Of a stretch of DNA of 64,000 bases, positions 58,789 to 64,000 are shown piece by piece. The stretch comes from Sporofaciens musculi (GTDB taxonomy: Bacteria; Bacillota; Clostridia; Lachnospirales; Lachnospiraceae). The notes under the pieces were generated by a model. It did not search any database. It worked only from the letters and a program-made list of their open reading frames with translations, and was not told where the DNA came from. Both the position numbers and the translations under genes were made by a program. Each line of letters begins with the position of its first letter. Position 1 is the first letter of the stretch. Location: assembly GCF_009830285.1 (NCBI RefSeq), contig NZ_WUQX01000001.1:3100501-3164500 (forward strand). The letters are read 5' to 3'.

Positions 58789-59948
58789 TATTTATCACCC
58801 ATTAAGACTCTCTTGATTTGCTTTGCATTCCATTCTGGTGTATTATGTGTAAATGTTCTCCTTACATAATCCAGAGATAACCTCTTTCCATGATTATTTT
58901 TCATGAACTCGATTAATTTTTTTGCGTTTTCCTCAAACGGATCGCGCTCGTCTATAACAATATACAAACCATATCTTTCAAGATAATGAATCGATGCGTC
59001 ATTCTCCTGATTTTTTATGTGGATAATAGGCTTTCCTGTCATGAAATAAGTTAATAGCTTGGATGGAAGCATATCAGAATATTTATTTCCAATGTTTAAA
59101 AGAAACTGAGCCTCTTCTATTTTTTCTTCAAGATCTTCCTTTGGTATATATCCAAACGACTTAATTCTCTTGTTGTTCGCTGCTCTTTCTTCGATTTCCT
59201 TAACGCTGTTCCCTTTCGCATAGAAATGAAGCTGTGCGTCAATCGATTCTGACACAACATCATATAATTCAAGAAAATACTTAGGCGAACGGTAAACATC
59301 ATTGAGAAGCCCTGAGTATAGTATGAGCAAAGCTGATGAATCATGTTCCTGCCCTGACTTTACATCCCTTGATTCTATCAGTGGGAAATCTAAATAGGAA
59401 AACTTGTCCGCATATTTCTTGTATTTTTCTTCATCATATTTTCTCTTGTTGCACTCCATGTGAAAAATATGATCCGCTATTTCAAACACCTTTTCTTCCG
59501 CTATTTTCGACAAAAAGAAAAGATGTTTACCTATACCGTTATTTGCATCGACCTCATTAGCGATTGGGTCAAGCGCATAAATGTACAGCTTGGCCTTCGG
59601 ATGTTTCTTTTTTATATAACATGCGGCATATACTGTCTCAAATGGCTTATGTGGAACAAAAAGGCAATCATAATCCTGAGCATCAAAAATTTCACATAAT
59701 TCCTTCCTGCACGCTTTCTCAACATCCGGATTGTTTGACGGCCAGCATTTTATCCGGCGCAGCATATACAATGGATGACACTTCCAATTTTTCTCCGGTG
59801 TCTTTTCAACAATACCATCACACGCAATATCTATTTGAATATTCGGATATTTTTTCAGCCATTTGATTATCCTGGTTTCGCAAATAGGATTAGGAACAGT
59901 TGAATTGATTCCAAATCCGCTAACAAATAAAACTCTCATATTAATCAC
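58788..59948 (-). CDS. GT-B glycosyltransferase, locus B
   Basis: A 386-residue protein with a GT-B pattern: RVLFVSGFGINSTVPNPICETRIIKWL N-terminus, LLILYSGLLNDVYRSPKYFLELYDVV at the start of domain two (near 207), IKSFGYIPKEDLEEKIEEAQFLLNIGN and the donor region SDMLPSKLLTYFMTGKPIIHIKN. It resembles WbuB/WsaE-like transferases in layout only. ATGA-type overlap with the GT4 gene upstream (59945-59948). Donor and acceptor are unknown. Confidence 0.75.
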   Translation of the reverse strand: MINMRVLFVSGFGINSTVPNPICETRIIKWLKKYPNIQIDIACDGIVEKTPEKNWKCHPLYMLRRIKCWPSNNPDVEKACRKELCEIFDAQDYDCLFVPHKPFETVYAACYIKKKHPKAKLYIYALDPIANEVDANNGIGKHLFFLSKIAEEKVFEIADHIFHMECNKRKYDEEKYKKYADKFSYLDFPLIESRDVKSGQEHDSSALLILYSGLLNDVYRSPKYFLELYDVVSESIDAQLHFYAKGNSVKEIEERAANNKRIKSFGYIPKEDLEEKIEEAQFLLNIGNKYSDMLPSKLLTYFMTGKPIIHIKNQENDASIHYLERYGLYIVIDERDPFEENAKKLIEFMKNNHGKRLSLDYVRRTFTHNTPEWNAKQIKRVLMGDK

Positions 59949-61090
59949 TCATGCATCTTCCTGACGTATATTTCTTCGAGCCGCTTTGCGGACTGCTTAA
60001 TATCATACCCCGCATTTTTAACTTCTTTGAACAAATCTTTTCGTTCATACCTATCATTATAGCTGAGGATTTTTTCAGCCCATTTTTCCTGTGTTCCAGA
60101 TAAAGGCAAATACTCCAAAAGCCCTGTGATTTTTGCCTCTTGTGTTATTGCGTCTGAGCATAGTGTTTTAAGTCCGGCTGCCTGAGCCTCAACCAAAACA
60201 ATCGGCAGTCCTTCAAAGAGCGAGGACAAAACAAAACAATCCATTGCTTGGTAAAGCTCGTTTGTGCTCGAAGTTGTCCCATAAAATATCACGGATTTTT
60301 CAATTCCGAGGTTTTTGGTCTTTTCTTTTATCTTATTTTCAAGGGGACCGTCCCCGATAAGCAATAAAACGGCGTTTGGATTTTTCTTTAACACCTCGTT
60401 AAAAATATCAAGCAGAAATTCGTGGTTTTTCTGTATTGAAAAACGCCCTATATTACCTATGACAAATTTGTTATCAACTTTCAATTCGGAGCGTATCCTG
60501 TTTCTGACTTCTTCGTTATATGTGAATTTCTTTACGTCAATTCCGTTATTTATAACCTCAAATTTGTATTTCGGAGGGTACATCCATTCTCCGGCGGCTT
60601 TTGAGCAGGCTAAACGTATAACTTTTTTGCTGTTCAGCAAACACCTGCAAACCTTATGAAGAAAACGTTTCAGTTTCATTAACACACCCGAATTTACATC
60701 GGTTCCCGTACAGTGGGAGTGGATTATAATCTTTTTGCAGAACGGTTTTACAGCTAAGTAATATGTAAATGCAATAAATGCATCTTGAGCATGAATGTGG
60801 ATGACATCATAATCATTGTTTTTTGCAATTTTCTTTGCATAACGCATGATTCCGAAAGTGTTTATAATTTTCCCGAAAATCTTTGGGGAAGTATACTTCG
60901 TGTATTTGTAATATTCCCCATGATTGCTGTTTATAGATTTTATGTACTCATCATTCCTTGAATAATCTCCAAGAAAATCAATTACTAATTCGGGGGAGGA
61001 AAAGTTATGATACCAATTCCAAACCATTACTTCAGTTCCCCCTCTTCCCAAATTACTTATAGGTAATTCAAGAACTTTAACCTTTTCCAT
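59945..61090 (-). CDS. GT4 family glycosyltransferase, locus B
   Basis: A 381-residue enzyme: VLELPISNLGRGGTEVMVWNWYHNF acceptor loop, VIHIHAQDAFIAFTYYLA, FVIGNIGRFSIQKNHEFLLDIF (near 205), LLIGDGPLENKI, and the donor motif LSSLFEGLPIVLVEAQAAGLKTLCSD. ATG 61090 is chosen for AGGAGG five nt upstream, dropping 21 residues of the longer frame. EpsF-like in layout. One sugar transferase of glycan B; specificity unknown. Confidence 0.88.
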   Translation of the reverse strand: MEKVKVLELPISNLGRGGTEVMVWNWYHNFSSPELVIDFLGDYSRNDEYIKSINSNHGEYYKYTKYTSPKIFGKIINTFGIMRYAKKIAKNNDYDVIHIHAQDAFIAFTYYLAVKPFCKKIIIHSHCTGTDVNSGVLMKLKRFLHKVCRCLLNSKKVIRLACSKAAGEWMYPPKYKFEVINNGIDVKKFTYNEEVRNRIRSELKVDNKFVIGNIGRFSIQKNHEFLLDIFNEVLKKNPNAVLLLIGDGPLENKIKEKTKNLGIEKSVIFYGTTSSTNELYQAMDCFVLSSLFEGLPIVLVEAQAAGLKTLCSDAITQEAKITGLLEYLPLSGTQEKWAEKILSYNDRYERKDLFKEVKNAGYDIKQSAKRLEEIYVRKMHE

Positions 61091-61101
61091 TTTTCCTCCT
61101 G

Positions 61102-61685
61102 CTAAACCGATTTGTTCAAAATGTTTCTCCCATTTAAAAATTCCCTCCAGCAACGATCTTCCATTTCACCTGAGATAAATTCTGTCCCAAACTCAATATA
61201 GCTTTTGTCGTCCTCTGTCCTTTTCTTCAAATATTCCTCGAAACTCGAAATTACTTTTGCGGGTACTCCGGCTACCACGCTGTTGCCGGGAACATCCTTT
61301 GTGATTAAACTGCATGCTCCAATTATTACATTCGAGCCAATCCTCACATTGTAATTGATACTCGTACCCGCCCCGATAAAAACGTTGTCTCCAATCTCAA
61401 TGCAGCCTGTTTTTTCATGATACTTACCCCCCTAGGTAAAGAGGACTCTCTGTTGTTTAACATTACATGAGTAATATCATGTGTATTGAAGTGAACATTA
61501 GATGCAATCTGTACGTTATTCCCCAGGCTGATTAACCTTGCATAAAGGGGAACAATCCTGTCCATAATCAGACAATTTTCTCCCATAGAATGGAATATTT
61601 TTTTATCTTTATAATATTGAGTTCTCTTTACAGCAGATAAAATTGTAAATAGCCTGAACGTGTGCCACATTCTCTCTCCATGCAT
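61102..61685 (-). pseudogene. LbH-type sugar O-acetyltransferase, frame broken at a G6 run
   Basis: Left-handed beta-helix acyltransferase in two frames. From ATG 61685 the first reads IFHSMGENCLIMDRIVPLYARLISLGNNVQIASNVHFNTHDITHVML to SSLPRG, then leaves register. The correct continuation GKYHEKTGCIEIGDNVFIGAGTSINYNVRIGSNVIIGACSLITKDVPGNSVVAGVPAKVI lies in the frame ending at 61102. Seven G instead of six at 61427-61432 would join them into about 194 residues, the normal length for the family. It would acetylate a glycan B sugar; broken here, by slippage, decay or sequencing error. Confidence 0.8.
61427..61432 (-). repeat. G6 run at the break of the acetyltransferase gene
   Basis: Reading CCT AGG GGG GTA AGT; one added G gives GGT AAG TAT CAT GAA and restores the beta-helix frame. 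Shorter than the other tracts, so slippage would be slower. Confidence 0.65.
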
Positions 61686-61690
61686 ACATC

Positions 61691-62374
61691 CTATCTCCTA
61701 TACTCTCTCACCAGCGCAAACGCCTCTGCCGCTTCGGCTCCCATAGTGGTTCCTCTAAGCCTTGCCAGAGCCTCTACCGCCTCAATCGAACGGGGATCCG
61801 GATATTTTCCCACTTGTGACACGAAACATTCCATAGCCGCCATTTTCTTTTTGAGGTATTCGCTGATATCTACAAATGTATTGGGAATAAAACAGTTTGA
61901 AGAATGAGGGATATTCCATTCTGTTTCAGACAGCGTCTCATAAGAGTACACGTATCGAACAATATTTTCATGCTTCGGCCTCACCGAAACCATGACGGCT
62001 TCCGAAACAATCTGGTGATCCTTCTGCATATCGCCAAAGTGGGGAATATAGACAATCTCAGGTAAAATGCGCCGCACCAGATTATTAATCTTTCCATTAA
62101 GCTCGTACCTGGGGACAGTTTCCATCTGGACAGTCGGAAACTTAAGGAAAAATGTTTCTTTAATTCCCAACAATTGATGTGCTTTCATAATCTCAGGATA
62201 GATCATATGGGGCCATCCATTCTCTACTGCAATCCTGTTGTCGTAAACCGGCGGCTGTGCACTCGTAACAATACATACGTACACTTCATCTCCGTTTGCA
62301 GTATATCTCGCTATCGTCCCCCCTAAGCCCAACACTTCATCATCCGGATGAGGGGCAAATACTAATATCTTCAT
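61691..62374 (-). CDS. PIG-L family deacetylase
   Basis: A 227-residue Zn-dependent LmbE/PIG-L deacetylase: LVFAPHPDDEVLGLGGTIARYTANG (AHPDDE-type zinc motif, residues 4-28), VYIPHFGDMQKDHQIVSEAV (third zinc His, near 118). Relatives remove N-acetyl groups from GlcNAc-type sugars. Its place next to the initiating sugar transferase suggests deacetylation of a lipid-linked or nucleotide amino sugar of glycan B. A run of six G (62318-62323) in GLGGT is in frame. It overlaps the sugar transferase gene by 4 bp. Confidence 0.88.
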   Translation of the reverse strand: MKILVFAPHPDDEVLGLGGTIARYTANGDEVYVCIVTSAQPPVYDNRIAVENGWPHMIYPEIMKAHQLLGIKETFFLKFPTVQMETVPRYELNGKINNLVRRILPEIVYIPHFGDMQKDHQIVSEAVMVSVRPKHENIVRYVYSYETLSETEWNIPHSSNCFIPNTFVDISEYLKKKMAAMECFVSQVGKYPDPRSIEAVEALARLRGTTMGAEAAEAFALVREYRR

Positions 62375-63087
62375 CTTCCGTCTTCCAATCCTTTTTCCAA
62401 ACTTTCAAAATGTACCTTAATTCCCAATTCGCCTCTGTTCCTCGTCTCATCAAGATTCGTTCCGTCAAACGGCACCCTGGTATCGCTTGCCCTGAATTCG
62501 CTTCCACGGAAAACCGCTTTTATAATGGCTGATACCATCCTGATATCCGTGGCAAAACTGATATGCTCAATATACCAGATATCATTTTCAAACTGCTCGC
62601 GCCAAGTCCATGTCTTGCTGTCGCTTTTTACAATTCTCTCCAATGTAAGACCCGGCTTGACAGCCTGTCGCATGGCATGTCTTGGGCTGTAATACTGCAT
62701 ATACTCCGCCAGAAGGGGGCGAGGGCCTACAATGCTCATATCACCTTTCAGAACATTGAGCAGCCCCGGAAGCTCATCAATCGATGTCTTACGGAGGAAA
62801 TGGCCGAATTTCGTAAGGCGCTTTTCCTCCGGCAGAAGATAACCGTCGTCCCCTCTTTCATTGGTCATACTCCTGAATTTATACATAGGAAAGATTTTCC
62901 CATCCTTTCCCGGACGCTTTGTACAATAAAGTACCGGTCTTCCATGGAACACCAGCTCCAGAATTCCCACAAGTAACAACACGGGCGATAACACAATCAA
63001 TGCAGTTGCGCTTAAGAGTATATCCAACACTCTCTTTACAACAACAGAATAAAAAGATTTTTTTATCTTAGGCAAATCACTTCTCAT
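62371..63087 (-). CDS. initiating sugar transferase (phosphoglycosyl transferase), locus B
   Basis: A 238-residue small phosphoglycosyl transferase: membrane part [29 protein letters not shown] (near 18-46), [61 protein letters not shown]. It loads the first sugar-phosphate onto undecaprenyl phosphate for glycan B. Its C-terminal 35 residues ([20 protein letters not shown]) go beyond the usual length. It is about half identical by eye in the core to the locus A enzyme. Confidence 0.9.
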   Translation of the reverse strand: MRSDLPKIKKSFYSVVVKRVLDILLSATALIVLSPVLLLVGILELVFHGRPVLYCTKRPGKDGKIFPMYKFRSMTNERGDDGYLLPEEKRLTKFGHFLRKTSIDELPGLLNVLKGDMSIVGPRPLLAEYMQYYSPRHAMRQAVKPGLTLERIVKSDSKTWTWREQFENDIWYIEHISFATDIRMVSAIIKAVFRGSEFRASDTRVPFDGTNLDETRNRGELGIKVHFESLEKGLEDGR

Positions 63088-63119
63088 AACTTCAAGTTCC
63101 TGCTTTCAGCATGTATTTT

Positions 63120-64000
63120 TTAAAAAATATCTGAGTCCGCCATGGTAATGTAGGATTTTTTTATATTGAGATCCTGATTCCAGACTGTCATCGCAAAAGG
63201 ATGCTCTCCATAGACGAAGCCGCTTTCCACAAGGACATCCTCATAGTTCTCAGATGTAAGCCATAGCTTGACTACCTCGCAAGACCACTGGTACGCCAGA
63301 TGAATACTGTATAAAAGCAACTGTTTCATGACATTTGGGGAATCCGCAATGATATCCACCACCTGAAGCTGCTTCACTTCATTTTCCACATAGATATCCA
63401 CCACAATATATCCATGCTTTCCCTTTTCATCCACAAATTCAAATCCCCTATATTCATATTCCGGCTTCAAAAAAAAGCGCCAGTTTAGAAATGCACTTTT
63501 TCTGATTTTGATAAATTCATGCTCTTTTGACAGCTCTTTGCTAATCCCCTCATATTCGTCCGAAAAGGAAAAAAACTCTTTGATCTTGTCTGACGCTTCT
63601 GTCCTGACGGCCTGCGCCGTCCAAAAGCTCACATCTCCCACATAGCGGTGGTCCAGATATTTTACTGTAATCCCATAGGAGTTGTGATTGGGAAAACCGT
63701 AAATAATACTGATATCCCTGTTCTGTCTTGCACACTCTGTAAATAACTGCAAAGAGGCGCCAGGAAAATGTACGTCTGCCATCGTCGTCCCGCTGACTGC
63801 AGCCACCACCTCCTTGCCGTCTAAGACGGCGTAAGAAGGAGTCAGGGCGTTATATGCAACCAATGTATCCTCCTGCCACAGAGTCGTCGCCCTCTTTTGT
63901 AAGCAAGGGTTATCCTCCATCTGCCATTTCAGCATCCTGACAGATAACCTCCTGCCTCCGAATGCCTGCGAAAATAATGCCTGAACCTGCCCTAAGCTTT
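63120..64000 (-). CDS. GNAT-fold acetyltransferase-like protein of glycan locus B, 5' end outside window
   Basis: The frame is open to the right edge (…QALFSQAFGGRRLSVRMLKWQMEDNP), so ATG 63935 is internal and the gene starts beyond the window. About 293 residues are visible. The pattern LKWQMEDNPCLQ...VLDGKEVVAAVSG and IYGFPNHNSYGITVKYLDHRYVGDV is that of GNAT proteins found in exopolysaccharide loci (FemAB/GNAT_9-like). The C-terminal half has a second GNAT-like part with VKLWLTSENYEDVLVESGFV. It may acylate a sugar; function unproven. Confidence 0.7.
   Translation of the reverse strand, partial: SLGQVQALFSQAFGGRRLSVRMLKWQMEDNPCLQKRATTLWQEDTLVAYNALTPSYAVLDGKEVVAAVSGTTMADVHFPGASLQLFTECARQNRDISIIYGFPNHNSYGITVKYLDHRYVGDVSFWTAQAVRTEASDKIKEFFSFSDEYEGISKELSKEHEFIKIRKSAFLNWRFFLKPEYEYRGFEFVDEKGKHGYIVVDIYVENEVKQLQVVDIIADSPNVMKQLLLYSIHLAYQWSCEVVKLWLTSENYEDVLVESGFVYGEHPFAMTVWNQDLNIKKSYITMADSDIF

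Noticed and set aside
31673-61432. Treating all frame breaks purely as sequencing errors
   Set aside because: Cannot be excluded without reads. However, the breaks coincide with unusual G8 runs in glycan genes, and equally long G7 runs elsewhere are in frame, so a biological cause is preferred.
26998-64000. Integrase, transposase or recombinase gene that would explain mobility or inversion
   Set aside because: All substantial frames were read and none resembles a recombinase; the enzyme would have to be encoded elsewhere.
1-64000. CRISPR arrays, rRNA or tRNA genes
   Set aside because: No regularly spaced short repeats, and no recognisable tRNA or rRNA sequence was noticed while reading the intergenic regions.

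Overview
The window looks like chromosome of a spore-forming, anaerobic Bacillota of the Lachnospiraceae/Clostridia type. The support is a GerA/SpoVAF-family germination protein, a flavin-reductase/rubredoxin fusion, DegV, a BspA-like leucine-rich surface protein, an (S/P)PxTG-anchored adhesin, LoaP-like NusG paralogues and strong AGGAGG ribosome sites with some TTG/GTG starts. No species is claimed. No rRNA, tRNA, CRISPR array or transposase was seen.

Layout. (1) 1-3644: four-carbon sugar-acid catabolism (two DUF1537 kinases, a GarR/LtnD-like dehydrogenase) with a divergent GntR regulator and a palindrome inside the catabolic promoter. (2) 3647-9370: LytTR response regulator, then a 1584-residue anchored adhesin whose promoter is preceded by LytTR-like direct repeats. 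(3) 9435-19075: DegV, MATE pump, germination protein, dUTPase, Na+/alanine symporter, a glyA-fchA-folD one-carbon operon and a flavin-reductase/rubredoxin. (4) 19134-26848: choline region with a BCCT transporter, LicC-like cytidylyltransferase, HTH-LicC-LicA fusion, lipoprotein and an LRR protein with choline-binding-type repeats. (5) 26998-47509: polysaccharide locus A, minus strand, headed by three NusG paralogues. (6) 47529-47759: an 18-bp inverted repeat around a strong promoter that points away from locus A. (7) 47794-48558: acetyltransferase gene with its own promoter and terminator. (8) 48737-64000: polysaccharide locus B, also minus strand, running off the right edge.

How the parts fit. 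Each polysaccharide locus has its own initiating sugar transferase, glycosyltransferases, O-antigen-type polymerase and flippase, so each is close to a complete Wzx/Wzy system. Three LicD proteins occur in A and B, next to an IspD/TarI-like and a TagD-like CTP transferase. With the choline region this suggests phosphocholine and/or polyol-phosphate decorated glycans, with the repeat protein as a candidate ligand-bound surface protein. Expression appears switchable at two levels. Locus A may be controlled by an invertible promoter plus NusG-type antitermination. Single genes carry coding-strand poly-G tracts: two tracts of 7 G lie in intact glycosyltransferases, three of 8 G lie exactly where a glycosyltransferase, another glycosyltransferase and an asparagine-synthase-like gene are broken, and a 6-G tract breaks an acetyltransferase. 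All of this is read from one sequence, so switching is inferred, and the homopolymer breaks could be sequencing errors.
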